DNA of 64,000 nt from Maratus speciosus (taxonomy: Eukaryota; Arthropoda; Arachnida; Araneae; Salticidae): assembly GCA_963932465.1 (NCBI GenBank), contig OZ010795.1, positions 473,670,806 to 473,734,805 of the forward strand, given 5' to 3'. Both the position numbers and the translations under genes were made by a program. The notes beneath the pieces are model-generated. The model was given only the letters and a program-made list of their open reading frames with translations, did not search any database and had not been told where the DNA came from. Below, one piece after another: positions 1-11,665 of this stretch. The first letter of the stretch is position 1. Each line of letters opens with the position of its first letter.

Positions 1-409
1 ATTTTATCCATTTCTGTAGAAAGCAAAGGAAAAATAGTTTTAAAATATTAATTATATATTTTTGTTGCCATTTTCTCATAACAACCGAAAGAAAATGTAA
101 TTAAAATACGTGCTATTTTGAAAAAAAATATAAACGAATGATTTCTGTTAAAACAATGGAGCTATTATATACTATATTTAATTGTAAGTATCGATGAATC
201 ATTAGATAGCCGGTTTTTTTTGTTGTTTTTTTCTATTTTCTTGAATGACGATATCTTTTTTCTGCATTTGTGCATTATTTCGCGATAGTGATGTACTATG
301 CATGCTTTACTGTCGGTGTGTGAAATTCTTAAGCGGATGCGAATGACGTCATTTTACATAAAATAAAACGTGTGCTTCAAGTCTTAAAATTTAAATATGT
401 TTTGTACTG
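1..409 (+). mobile_element. Helitron family C, left portion of an interrupted copy
   Basis: This stretch aligns by eye with 50515-51180 (+) and, inverted, with 54160-54640. Shared landmarks are a TTATTTCGCGATAGTGA block and GCGGATGCGAATGACGTCA at about 333-351. The copy enters from outside the window. It breaks at about 409, where a pogo-like inverted repeat begins, and resumes at 691 with the Helitron 3' end. There is no coding capacity. Confidence 0.7.
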
Positions 410-690
410 CAGTAGAGTCCCGCTTAACCGAGTTCTTTTCTTCTGATGGACTGGTGGCTTCTATTACTATGAAACAGCCATTATAAATGAAGTGTTAGGT
501 GAAGATGAAAGAGCAGCCGTAAAAAACAATTATGGCCATTTCTTCCCCCCCCCCCCCCATTCTGACCAGAAAATCAGAGTTCTAACTTTTTATGGCTGCT
601 TTTCATCTTCATTTAACACATCATTTATAATGGCTGTTTCATAATAATAGAAGCCATCAGTCCATCAGAAGAAAATGAAGTAATGGAAAT
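410..690. mobile_element. pogo/Tigger-like inverted-repeat insertion
   Basis: The left edge reads CAGTAGAGTCCCGCTTAACC, which resembles pogo/Tigger terminal repeats. Arms at about 443-520 and 585-672 are inverted copies of each other (CTGATGGACTGGTGGCTTCT versus its complement near 650-670) around a C-rich loop. It sits inside the Helitron C copy, because sequence contiguous in the 51.1 kb copy is split here. Only one terminal repeat is recognisable, so this is a rearranged relic. Confidence 0.55.
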
Positions 691-735
691 GCCGGAGGCG
701 ACACTAAATTCTGATAAAGCAGAATTCCTGTTCTC

Positions 736-738
<3 letters not shown>
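691..738 (+). mobile_element. Helitron family C 3' terminus
   Basis: The sequence has a hairpin with AATTCTG/CAGAATT arms, about ten bases, and then CTAG at 735-738 followed by T. That is the canonical Helitron 3' end (subterminal hairpin, CTRR, insertion before T). The same end occurs at 51185-51234 (+) and 52126-52180 (-). Confidence 0.75.
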
Positions 739-763
<25 letters not shown>

Positions 764-766
<3 letters not shown>

Positions 767-935
767 TCTTCAATTGGCTTAACTAATTTGTTACAAAAAA
801 TTAACATTAAATGTAGAACTAATTGAATAAAATAACTTAATATCTCTCCCTTCTCAGGCTTAAACAATGTAAGAAATAAATTTTGTTTTTTTTTTAATTT
901 ATTCTTCAAATTATGTTTTTGTTTAATATATATAT
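764..935. repeat. Single arm of a dispersed foldback family
   Basis: The sequence from TCAATTGGCTTAACTAATTT onward matches the right arm of the palindrome at 27957-28572, including TTAACATTAAATGTAGAAC. Only one arm is present, so this is a half copy. The open frame that crosses it on the minus strand is low-complexity and not a gene. Confidence 0.6.
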
Positions 936-3050
936 ATAACTGAATTGAGAATAACAGAAAATAATAAATAATAAAAAGCACCTGAAGTACATTCATTACA
1001 TTGGCGATTAAACGCCAAATCTAGCAATCGGTTGTTCTTGTCATTTCTGTCGGGAGCTACTCCTTAGTTCAAAGATAAAATTTATGGGTTTTTCTAGATG
1101 GTCTTTTGCAGGATAATCAAAACGCAGCTTAAGGCTGCGTACCCACTATCCTTCTAACTGATTTCAGTGTCGGCTTCGTTTTTTGTGGCTTTTCGGTGTC
1201 TTTGATTTTTAACGACTTTAGCAAGAAAGGGACTGATGTCCGGCAAAAGAGGAACCTTTCCTTCAAGTTGAGTCCAGCTCCTTATCTCCTGACCCATTGT
1301 TGATTCCCCTCATTCTTTTGTGAATAAACCGCAGATGATTTCAGAATAAAAGATTTTCCAAGAATACTAGAGAAGGAGGCAAAATACAAGTCAGAACGTA
1401 GCTTAAGATCTGGTCATTTTTCAGGAAGGCAGGAAGTTGCGGGCTATTTGTACTATGGTAACGTGAGTAGTAGCGTGATCAAGTATTTTACAGCTTTTAG
1501 TCCTCTCAGTGGGGAGTTCCTGCGATTTTTGTTGGAAATCTTCTAAACTACGCTTCTGAGAAATGTATTTCAAATTGCAAAGGAAAAAAGTATAAGCAAG
1601 ATAAGATTTGTAATAGAATAAAATTCCTGTACTTGTTCCATCTGAAACCAATTTTTGTGCTTTTAAGTACTAAACATAAAACTTTTGAATCTGAATTAAA
1701 CAGAAAAAAACTGGAGGAAAATAACTGTTTTCTCAAACTTTACTTTTTATAGACAACGGGGGTGACCTTTTCCACCTATTTTGAGGGAAGCTGTTTGGAC
1801 ATATCGGGCATTTCTCCGCGCTGTCACAATAAACATATCCTTTCAACCATTGAATAAAATTATAATTATTATTTAGTAATTAGGTACGGAAATTATAAAA
1901 ACTGCAAATTAGTAGTTTCATTAGTTAATAGTATACAATAACATTATATACATTAATATTTTATAATAATTACATAAAACTATATTAAATACCGGTGATA
2001 TTTTTATATATTAAAATTATTAATAACTGCATTTAATATTTAATTACTAACACTACTTCAAATTAATAATTATTAAACAATTAACTCTCTAATTAGAACG
2101 TAATATACATTTTTATGCTTTAATTACTAAAATGATAATTTAGTATTCATTCTAGAAAGAAAACGGAGCAGGATCCTAGTTCAAAAAACAGCACTATTCC
2201 ATAAGTAAATATATTAGTAGTAATGTGTTTAGTAACGATATAAGAAAAAAAAAGTGTATAATTTTTTAGTATGATAAATAAAGTGTCATTAATTTTTAAT
2301 AATTTTATAAATTACAAATTGAATAAACAATTAAATTTAAAAATTCAAAAAACCCGACTGCGTAAAAAGCGAACTAATTAATTATTTCTCGTCAGTGTGA
2401 ATCTATTTTTTTTTTTTTTCAATTCCTACTATTAGCTAACACTCTCGCTATATATATCTTGTTCAAATTTTCAATCGTTAATAAAATACTTATTATTCAT
2501 CCAATCAAGCTCAAATAAATTTTTTTCAACTTGTAGTGGATGACACTTGATGTTAATCCAGTTTTTTTTTTTCAAATATTGATTCATTAATTAAATCAAA
2601 TTAATTAATTTTCAATAATCGAGAGAGCCTCTTCTTGATCAAGCTATTTTAAGACCGAGAGAGCCCTCTTCTTGATCAAGGCATTTTAAGCGCCACATAA
2701 GAGGAAAGAAGAATGGTAGAAAAAAATTATCTCTTATTGACCTAAGTAGAAATTGACTTAAAATGTTTTTTTTTTTTTTTTTTTTTTTTTTACTTGTTTA
2801 TATTACTTACCTATTTTTTTTATTTACTTATATTGATGACTTTTAAGTTGTGTTTAATTGTTAGTTCCTATTTATAAACACTGTTTTGATGAGGTATATA
2901 GACGGCTATGAGGGTTAGAGTTGCAGTAAAGCTAGAGATCATACATACACAACTTCCAGGTTGTATAATATTTTAACGGAGCTTCTGACTGTAAAATAGT
3001 CAATGAAACATCGTCTTCATTTTGAAAGACCTATCCAGTGATATGACACT
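936..3050. other. No gene; AT-rich intergenic sequence
   Basis: I see no supportable gene. 1040-1340 is the least AT-biased part but has no splice-framed coding run. 1760-2600 is dominated by TAATTA-type sequence. A tandem pair lies at 2620-2690, and a poly-T run lies at about 2767-2790. Confidence 0.5.
2620..2690. repeat. Short tandem duplication
   Basis: Two adjacent copies of about 35 bp begin CGAGAGAGCC and contain CTTCTTGATCAAG followed by ATTTTAAG. They differ by a few bases. Confidence 0.7.
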
Positions 3051-3059
3051 CAATAGGGT

Positions 3060-3292
3060 ACGTAATTTTTTTTTCGTCTCTAGCGCCATTTTGTATTTTA
3101 CGGCCGCCCTTTTGAATTTATAAAAAAAAACCTAGCCTATAACCATTCGGCCGTTAAGACGAATTGATAAAGACCTCATTCATTAAAATCCATCCAGCCG
3201 TTGGGATGCTTCGAGGGTATAAAGAAATCCACATACCCAGATGCGCGTGAAACACATAACCTTTCTTTTCCGTCGGGTAAAAATACAATTAA
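3060..3292 (+). repeat. Possible non-LTR retroelement 3' tail
   Basis: The block has the flavour of arthropod RTE-like 3' ends: a CCATCCAGCCGTTGGGATG run, then ACATACCCAGATGCGCGTGA, then CCGTCGGGTAAA. No reverse transcriptase frame is present upstream. The family assignment rests on pattern memory only. Confidence 0.35.
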
Positions 3293-3965
3293 ATAAAAAC
3301 ATGCTTTAATAATATCCTGGTTTTTTTTTTTTTTTTTTTTTTTTTTTCCTAAAGAAATAAAGTCCTATTATTTTTGTAAAGTCTTGGGCACACGGATTTA
3401 GAAATATGGTGGAATGGGAAAGTTTTTTACAAGAAATCCCTGGCTACAACTACAGGCGAATTTCACTATTTCTTAAAAAGGCAAGGTGCATTTTGCCAAT
3501 TTCAAAAGGGCGGGGCACATTTTGCTAATTTCAAAAGGGGCCCTTAAAAAAAAAAGCCTAGAGGAAAAAGTAAGTAAATTAGAAAATTAATAAAACCTGA
3601 AAATAAGTAATTTCATTATTAGCACAAATAATAAAACTAAAAAATATTGCTTGCAGCTCGTTTTGCATTTGTACTTGGAAAAATTACTGTTAATCATCTA
3701 AATCTAAACTTACACAAATGTATGTGCATGCTAACCAAAAAAATTATGAAAATGAGTTAAATCTATTCTTACACGCATACAGAGTAAATATAAGAATATC
3801 TGAAATCCTCAAAATATTAAATAATAGCAATATCACATCCCAGCGGGGAATATTAGCTTTCAATGGTTCATTTTTAAGAAAAAAGTTTCGCTACCATTTC
3901 AATGCGTAATTATTATTATTATTATTATTTTTGGGGGGAAGGGGGGGGCGTATATGAGTTACAAA

Positions 3966-4003
<38 letters not shown>

Positions 4004-4640
4004 AGAAAAATTCAACTTATACTAAAGAAGCGCTTGTTGTGCTTAACTTTTGTATACCAATTAGTTCTTTTTCACTTATACATTCTTTTATAATAACTGT
4101 TGAGCAGATGTCATTCTTTCATTCTTCTTTTGCTCCAATATTTGCGGTAAATTTATTATTGTAAATGTAGAATAAGAAAAAAAAGATTCTGGCCGTTTTA
4201 TTCTTTTACTTGTAGAAATTTATTATACTGCTATGCTTATTTTATATAAACGAATGAATTATGACATTGCAAATTATATATTTAAATATTTTAAATGAAA
4301 TGCTTTTTATGTCAGATAAAATTATCCTTTTTAGAAACTTATTGTACTTATTTTTTTATAATACTCAGAAATTAAGCTTAGAAACAAATATTTAAAGCCT
4401 TTTTTTTTGTTTATTCCTAAGTCAAAATACCTGTAGAAACTTTCCAAATTATATTCATGTTACAAGGAGAGGGCTTAACCTTGTTAATCACAGATTTTGA
4501 TTATTTTAATATATGTTGTAGGGTAGAGACCCCTTAGTGTCAGGTTCAACGGATTTTATCCAATGCTCCTTAGTTCTTGAGAAACCAGGGGGTCTAATAC
4601 TAGTTCACAACTTAAATACTTACTTTGCAACCGCAATGAT
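3293..4640. other. No gene; homopolymer-rich sequence
   Basis: This stretch contains a long T run (3320-3347), a TTA/ATT microsatellite next to a G-rich run (3908-3950) and a long A run (3968-4005). Short frames across it are driven by these simple sequences. I see no supportable gene. Confidence 0.5.
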
Positions 4641-4643
4641 AGG

Positions 4644-4714
4644 TTGGTCGTAGCTCAGTTAGTATGGTGTTTGCCGGCTAATCTGCGGGCCCGGGTTCGA
4701 TACCTGAATGCGCT
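4644..4714 (+). tRNA. tRNA-like sequence, probably a pseudogene or SINE head
   Basis: It contains a good A box (TAGCTCAGTTAG at 4651-4662) and a good B box (GGGTTCGATAC at 4693-4703), at a spacing typical of tRNA genes. The middle resembles the anticodon arm of an isoleucine-type tRNA (GGCTAATCTGC). The ends do not form a convincing acceptor stem, so a relic or SINE promoter is more likely than a working tRNA. Confidence 0.4.
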
Positions 4715-4999
4715 GCGTTAGTTTTTCTCATTTTTTGTTTTATAAATATACTTGTAAGTATAATTAATAATCTCATTGTCAATTAAAATTTATAATATTG
4801 AATATCAATTATAATTTTAACCTATTTAATTTTTTACTTTTAATTAAATAGTTGTATGAAATATCATAAAACTGTTAATTTTTTAAAAATCACTTTTGAA
4901 ATGTATTTCATATATTCTTTATCGATGCAATGATATTGAGCAATTGTGTCAATTCGTGATTTAAAAAAAACATCATTTACGCATTGCTTTAACAAAGGA

Positions 5000-6230
5000 A
5001 GTCAATGCGATAATACTGTAAGAAACAATAACAATGTAGTATTTTTAATACAAAATTTTGGTATAACATTGTCTTAAAGAGGTGTTAAAGAAGGGACGGA
5101 AGGAAAAAAAATGGGACGGTAATGGAAAAAAAAGGGGATGGTCAGGATGGGACAGTAATGGAAAAAAAAGGGATGGTCAGGATGGGACGGTAAGGAAAAT
5201 TACCACTATTTTTAGATAAATCATCTTAAGACTAAGTGATAGTCACAATGTTCAGTGATTTTTAGAAACGGTTACTATTTACATTGGATTAAATTTAAAT
5301 AAAAAAAAAATATATTTACCTTGAAAAGTGCAGGAATAAACATTGGGGACGATAAGACTACCCATAAAGCCACGATGCTTGAAATTGATTTTTAAATGCT
5401 GATTTAAATTCTGCAGTAAATTTCCTGTTAAAGTTGGTTGGTTGGTTGTATTTATGACGGCCAATTATCAGCACTAGGGATATAGGTCCAAAAGGGGGGG
5501 GGGGGGCGTGCCCTCCGTGGGGGGTTTTCTAAAGGAACCTAACCCATATTTACGCTTAAAAAACCAATGTTCAAAGAAAACCGCGAAAACTCCGAACGAT
5601 TAGGCCGACGGGTGCGATTGGAATCGAACTCAGCACCTCCCGTCTACCAGCTTCGAGAGCAGAACCTCTCGGCCACTGGTGGGGCTTTCTTGTTAAAGAA
5701 TTTTAGACATTCTTTCTCTACTTCTGCATCAGAAAAAACTTGAAAAAAAAAATTCTGTGGCTGCATCTGCAGTGATTTTCTTTATAAGTTTAGCAAAAGG
5801 GATGTTAAGGAATCTAAAACCCAGGGACAGAGTTAAAAAAATAATATCAACCTTAAAAATGTGTGCAGGTTAATTTTTTTCTTCAAGAGCATATTTATAT
5901 AAAACAATTGTCCCAGTTTCGGAAAAAAATTACATCGAATTACTTTTATTGAAACAATTTTATATGAAATAATTTTATTGAAACAATTATTGGAACAACA
6001 GACAGCTCCAAACTTAAAAATCAACACCAGGAACACGGGACGGTATAGGGGTTTTCCTGGTATTTGTACCACCAGCATCGTCCAAACTTATTTATCTCGT
6101 TAATATTGTTATGCAATCATGCAATGGGATGTTCCCCAGTATATGAAATAAAAGAAAACACAAGAATATGTACTAAAATAAAAAATATTATTCAGGGACT
6201 TAAAAGTCAAAAGATTGTGAGAATGCCCCA
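5000..6230. repeat. Dispersed repeat D, copy 1 (contains a SINE)
   Basis: It aligns with copy 2 at 29305-30072 plus 32630-32715, starting near ACAAAATTTTGGTATAACAT and running through GTTCCCCAGTATATGAAATA to GTGAGAATGCCCC. Copy 1 carries a SINE (5434-5685) that copy 2 lacks. Copy 2 carries a Helitron at the point equivalent to 6143/6144. The short frames here (for example 5833-6078) cross the repeat and are not supported as genes. Confidence 0.8.
5434..5685 (-). mobile_element. tRNA-headed SINE with 13-bp target duplication
   Basis: On the minus strand a tRNA-Ser/Leu-like head has A box TGGCCGAGAGG and B box GAGTTCGATTCC. A body follows, ending in a (CCAA)n tail. It is flanked by TTTCCTGTTAAAG (5421-5433) and TTTCTTGTTAAAG (5686-5698), a 13-bp duplication with one mismatch. 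Repeat D copy 2 (about 29,670) has this site empty. A related insertion is at 25281-25524. Confidence 0.8.
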
Positions 6231-7199
6231 TATATATCATACTCAGGGCTGCACAAAAGAATTCGAATATTTTCTGACTATAGATGGTAATTGCTGAAAA
6301 TGGATTCATAAATGAGTTATACATTTTCAAAATTTTTTACTTAAACACCATCTATCACCTTAATAAAGTGTGAAGTTTTGTTACAGTTACTATGTTCAGT
6401 ATTCAGTGTCTTATCATTTGAACTTGGCGCATTATTTTTCTTTCCTTTTTACTCACTACCAACAGTAAATAAATTGAAAACAAAATATGAAAATTTTTGT
6501 TAAATGAAATGACAAAACGTGTTTAATTATTTAAAGCTGTTTGTATTTTTAAACATCCATCTAAATGCCCAAGATTTTACTCAGGCTCCAAAATGTAATA
6601 TTTAAAATAAAAATCAGTCATTCACAGTATTTTGGTAAAGTGTCTTTAACGTGATTAACCAATACGTTAAACTATTTAAAAAAATAAAAAAATAATAATT
6701 AAATACAACAAAGAAATTTTTCTTTATCATTCCCTTTTTAGACTAATTAAGAATGAAAGTTTCCATGGTATTACTAGTAAGGGAAAAAAAATCTCAATTG
6801 ATACGGCTCGGAAAGAATGAAATACAGGCCCTGTTCGAGACGAATCTCGAGAAAAAATTTAAAGCCTGGACGTTCTTCGAAGAATAAAGTTCAGCTTTGT
6901 TCAAATCTTCAGAAAATACCAATACTGCCGATCCCGGCTCGAGTCATCAGATTATAAATTATGGCCGGCCAAGTTTAATGAAAAAAAATTTCTCCGAGCC
7001 AAGTTTCGGGACAAGCTCAGGCTAGTGTAGACTTTGACTTTAGAGTACTGCATCAGGTCAGGTAACCCGATTGTACCCAACACTGTCGCCATTAATTGTT
7101 TTCGTTGTGTGTTGCGTTGACTTTAAATGTTTCAAGTTAGGTTTTGACTCTTTCTGGGTGGTATTCGGGTCAACCCGATTTTTCAAAAATGCCCTAAAT

Positions 7200-7200
<1 letters not shown>
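6231..7200. other. No gene; unclassified sequence
   Basis: No exon-like run is visible. 6790-7160 is somewhat more GC-rich (GGCTCGGAAAG, ATGGCCGGCCAAG) and may be an old repeat I cannot name. Confidence 0.4.

Positions 7201-7201
<1 letters not shown>

Positions 7202-7249
<48 letters not shown>
7202..7249. repeat. (AAT)n microsatellite
   Basis: About 16 uninterrupted trinucleotide units are present. Confidence 0.95.
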
Positions 7250-7251
<2 letters not shown>

Positions 7252-7439
7252 CTGTGTTTAAATATTAATGGGTTTATAATGTGTTTAATTTTATACAAAA
7301 AAGGTAAAACTCATATTAATGATATCATTGTATATTACTTTTCCATAATTCTATTAAAACATGGCTTAGTTTTTTCACATCGGGTTCAAATATTTTGGTT
7401 TCTAACCTAAACTAAACCTGTTGCTTTATGATTCATTAA

Positions 7440-7675
7440 GGAACAAAGCCTTTACTAACCTTGTTTTCTTGACCGTGGACCCCGAGGTGATATACAGAAT
7501 GAGCCCCGATCAGGTTGTCAGCATAACGCGGGACCCTCAATGTTTGCAAGCTTCGTGAACATTTTATCGATCCCGAAGGGATGGAAGGTTGAATAAATCT
7601 TGCTTAGCTTGGAACCGAACTCTGGATCTGTTGGGTGGTAACCAGACGTGCTGACTACTATGACACTGAGGTTTA
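7440..7675 (-). mobile_element. tRNA-derived SINE relic
   Basis: On the minus strand a tRNA-like head contains GTCATAGTAGTCAGCACGTC (A-box region) and GAGTTCGGTTCC (B box, plus-strand 7612-7623). The body continues toward 7440. Its head differs from the Ser/Leu-type SINEs at 5.4 and 25.3 kb, so it is a separate family. Target duplications were not resolved. Confidence 0.5.
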
Positions 7676-8149
7676 ATATTTTGGTTTCAGATCGACGAAA
7701 TTAATTTTTGCCGGGTTCTGGTCGAATTTAAGTAAAAATTTCCTGTATATCGGGAAAAAAATTTGTTAATTTAATTTAGAAGTACATGCCCACCACGCCC
7801 TTTTTAATTTTTTAGACCTAGATAATAGTCTCTCACACCCCCATTTCATAGACTTTTGTTTCTTTAAGACCAGGGGAGAAGGGGAAGAGGGCTGGATTGG
7901 TGACATTCAATCTAAGAATTTTCTCTTTTTATTTAACAGCACTATAAATTATAACCAACAAGTAGCAAGCTCTTTCTACGTACGTATAGCGTGCTCTGAA
8001 ATAAATATGTAACTTTTCTGCACAAAAAAGATTTTTGTTAAAGAAAATAATAATGCATAAGAATTTCATATTTAAAAATGCTTCAAGCATTTCCTAAATG
8101 ACGGAATTTCAATCAGGCATGATTCTGTTCCGAAAAATTTTAAAGAATC

Positions 8150-8840
8150 GGTCATCAGTCAAAAAATTCTGAAAAAAAAAATCACTGTAATATATGGCGA
8201 ATTTTGACAAATGGTCGCAATAAAAATCAACTTCGTCCGTTGTTCGCATAAAAAATCGCTAATTTCGCCAAAAGATAGCAGAAAAAGCACGAATTTCATA
8301 AAATTATCGAGAAAAAACACGTATTTCGTCAAAGGGCCATTGAAAAAATGCAAATTTCGTCAAAAGATCGCTGAAATAACGTAATTTCGTCAAATGATCG
8401 AATAAATAACGCCAATTTTGTCAAATAAATGAAAAAAATATACGAATTTCTTCAAAGGATAGCAGAAAAAAACGCGAATTTCGTAAAATTGTCACGGAAG
8501 AAACGCGAATTTCTTAGAAAGGTCATTGAAAAAATTCGAATATATTCGAAGTATGGCAAAAAAAAATTGCAATTTTGTCATATTGCGGAAAAAAACGTGA
8601 ATTTCGTTTAATGAGCGCGGAAAAACGCGAATTTCTAAAACTATCTGAGAAAAAACGTGAATTTCGTCAAAAGGCTATTGAAGAAAAAGCGAATTTATTC
8701 TAAGGATCGCGGGAAAAAAATCCACATTTCGTCAAATGATCGCGAAAAAACGCGAATTTCGTTGAATGATCGCGGAAAAAAATACGGTGTTCGGCAATTG
8801 GCATTGAAAAAACGCGAATTTTGTCAAAGGATTACAAGCT
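8150..8840. repeat. ~31-bp minisatellite
   Basis: About 22 degenerate units resemble GAATTTCGTCAAATGATCGC followed by GAAAAAACGC. The reverse complement shares the core GACGAAATTCGCG plus a T run with the much larger array inside the hAT element at 46.8-48.5 kb. Frames on both strands here are repeat read-through. Confidence 0.85.
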
Positions 8841-9125
8841 ATTATTTATTATTTCACTAATTGGTTTATTTCTATTAAATGCTCATTTTAAAAGGCAGTC
8901 ACGTGATTTTTTGTAGTAGAGTTTTTCAGAACGGCGTCATATTTTTAAAAATACAGCATAAATGTGACTTATTAAATATAAAAATTGCATAAGTGTTGAT
9001 ACCACTATTTTCGAATAGTAATTTCAGAAAATATCTTAAATTCTTGCTTAAGACATTTTTAAACTGTAGCATTTTCTACCGTTTTGCGTGCGGTTTTTTG
9101 AGTGCGGGATGAGATAAATATTATA

Positions 9126-10609
9126 CACTGTTTTGCAAAAATTAAGGAAAAACAACAAAAATAGCGATTGCTCAAAATGTTACATGTAGATTTTAACAAA
9201 ACTGATACACAATATACAACACATAGTAAGGTATAAAATAACATTAAAATAAGTTACCAGACGATTGTGGTGTTTCAGAAATTAACACAAATATAAAATA
9301 AAGAAAATAAATGTGTCAGTTTGGTATAGGAAAAGTACCTTTAATATGGAGTATGATCACCCCTAGAAGCAATACAGCACACTCAGCGATGTGTGATACT
9401 GTCAATTATGCGATCGATAAGTTTGCTAGAAAGTGTGAGCCATTGCTCTTGTAAAAGGGTTGTAAGCGTGCCAATAGTCTGAGGAGGGGGATTGAGAGCA
9501 ACGACACATCCTCCTAAAGCATAACAAACATGCTCCATGGGATTCAAGTCAGATGATCGAGCTGTCCGTCCCATGCGCTGAATTGTTTGGTGCTGGAGAT
9601 AATCTTCCACGATGTGAACACTGTGCAGTCTAGCGTCATCGTCATGTAACATGAAATTATTACCTATTGCGCCAGCATAAGGGCGCGCATAAGCATCAAT
9701 AATGTCCTCTCTATAGACGTGAGCAATAGTAGTTCCACGTGGAAAGACATGGAGGTCTGTGCGTCCACTCAAAGAGATACCACACCAAACACAGAAACTG
9801 CTTCCTCCATATGAATCTCTTTCACGAATGTTTGATGGATGATAGTGCATTCCCTGTTGTGTCCAAATCAAACAACGTCTAATATCGGTTTGAATGTTAA
9901 ACCAGAACTCATCAGTGAAGAGAACGCGCCTCCATTGTTAGTCGTCCAGTGGACATGTTGACGTACCCACCTTAACCGTTTCCCCCGGTGAAGTGAGGTA
10001 AGCGGCACACAAATGGCTGGTCGCCTCGCGTCAGGAACAATTTCATTGAGAAGCCTTCTACGCAAAGTAGACGTTGATACCAACCTTCCAGTGGCTGCAG
10101 CAAGGGAGGCTCCAAGATGAGAGGGGGTTGCTGTTTTATTCGTTCGTACACAAAACCGCAAATATCGGTCATCGGTGCTTGTCATAGCTCTTGCCCGTCC
10201 TTCGTTGAACCTTCTGGAGGCCAAACCAGTGGTTTGAAATTGTTGCCAAAGCCTATGAACAACAGAAGGACTCACATTTAGCCATCTGTCGACCACTGTC
10301 TGACTTTGACCTGCTTCCAATCTTCCAATAGCTCTATATCGCAGTTCCGCGGACAAATGATACCTCGAGGCTATACTAAGGAATTGGCTATCTCATAAAC
10401 ATAGCGAAACCTGCAGCCGTATTCTCTAGCGTGCATTTTTAAGCTCCTCACAGATGACGCAATCTGACTGCAGCGCCACTAATTTGCATTTCGTAATTTT
10501 ATTCAGCATCTTTTAGTTAACAACATATCCAAATTTCATACGGATAGGTTTATTTTTGAACGAGTCATCGCTATTTTTGTGAATTTTCCTTAATTTTTGG
10601 AAATCAGTG
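9126..10609 (-). mobile_element. Tc1/mariner transposon, near-complete
   Basis: The terminal inverted repeats read CACTGTTTTGCAAAAATTAA (left, 9126 onward) and CACTGATTTCCAAAAATTAA (right, read from 10609 inward). TA dinucleotides flank both ends (9124-9125 and 10610-10611). The 1484-bp element carries one transposase gene on the minus strand. It is inserted in repeat family R1. Confidence 0.92.
9383..10356 (-). pseudogene. Tc1-like transposase with one frameshift
   Basis: This is a DDE transposase that would cut and paste the surrounding element through its terminal repeats. The first half (10356 down to about 9905) has the N-terminal helix-turn-helix DNA-binding region, from MSAELRYRAIGRLEAG through SPSVVHRLWQQFQ, and the ARRPAICVPLTSLHRGKR stretch. 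The second half carries the catalytic core: an FTDE motif just past the break, LHDDDARLH, and LNPMEH, so the D, D and E positions are all readable. The DDN motif typical of the family reads DDD. Compared with the usual intact family frame of about 340 residues, one base appears missing near 9908-9915. That shifts the frame and leaves two overlapping pieces of about 162 codons. One inactivating change and well-kept termini suggest a young element. No host function is implied. Confidence 0.9.
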
Positions 10610-11665
10610 TACTTATTTAATATAAAAAATGTCATAAGTGTTGATACCACTATTTTTGAATAGTAATTTCAGCAAATATTTGAAATTGGTGTTTAAGACC
10701 GCCACCCCCTCGACAAATGTATCTACGGGTAAGTTGTACAGAAGAGTTTCGTTCAGACACACTTTTGTTAAGAACAGAGTGCGCTCCCTGGTGGTGGAAT
10801 GTGCAACTAACAGACCGCGATTTTATTTAAATTAGGAAATCCAGCAAGGTGATCTGTTCAAACTTTAAGATAGTTTATAACACATAATAAAAAGTTTTTA
10901 AAAGAATGGCGCGAGAAATTTCGTGGAGAGGGGGAGGGGGTGAGAGACGCTAATTTTTTTTCTTTTTTTTAATCTTAAAGATTTTTATCATTTTATGACG
11001 GTTTATTGATGGAGTCCTGAGATAAATGCGGCTTATTTAATATAAAAATGTCAAAAGTTTAGTTATCACTATTTTCGAATAGTAATTTCAGTAAGTATCT
11101 CAAATTCCTGCTTAAGACCGCCACCGCTCGAGTAATTATATCTACTGATAGGTTGTTTAACTGTTGTTTCTCTCAGATACAGTTTTATTAAGAATAGAGT
11201 GCGCTCCCTGGTGGTGGAATGGGAAACTAACAGAACGCAATTTTGTTAAAATTGGGAAACCTAACAAGGCGATCTGTTTTAAACTTTAAGTTAGTTTATA
11301 AAACATGCTAAAAAATTATAAAAAAGAATGGCGCGTCACATTTCGGGGGTGAGGAGGAGCGCGAACAAAATTAGGAAATATAACAAGGCTATCTGTTTCA
11401 AACTTCAAGAAGGTTTATAACACATGATAAAAATGTATAAAAAAAATGGCGAGCTACATTCCAGTGTGGGGGGAAGGGCGCAAACAAAATTAGGAAAGGC
11501 GATCTGTTTGAAATTTTTAAATATTTTACGGAGTGTTTACCATAATTTAGAAAGCGTTCCATGGCGATACATTTACTGGGCGTTTTGAAAGAAAGTGTTT
11601 TGAAATGAATATTATACGAAACCCTCTGTGCGATCTGTGATCACACTTACCGACTTGTTTTATAC

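Larger units (their letters stand above)
8940..11665. repeat. Tandem dispersed repeat (family R1), split by Tc1
   Basis: Three or more units of roughly 420 bp share GATACCACTATTTTCGAATA, AAGACCGCCACC and GAGTGCGCTCCCTGGTGGTG. Unit starts are near 8965, 10612 and 11036, with partial units to 11520. The block ends in a segment with CGAAACCCTCTGTGCGATCT at about 11619-11638. Inverted or partial relatives lie at 38340-38560 and 44170-44240. The Tc1 element 9126-10609 interrupts the first unit. Confidence 0.75.

Noticed and set aside
625..996. 123-codon minus-strand frame
   Set aside because: It spans a Helitron end, a poly-T run and a foldback arm, giving poly-lysine; no homologous protein logic.
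4644..4714. Functional tRNA-Ile gene
   Set aside because: A and B boxes are good but the acceptor arms do not pair; kept only as tRNA-like.
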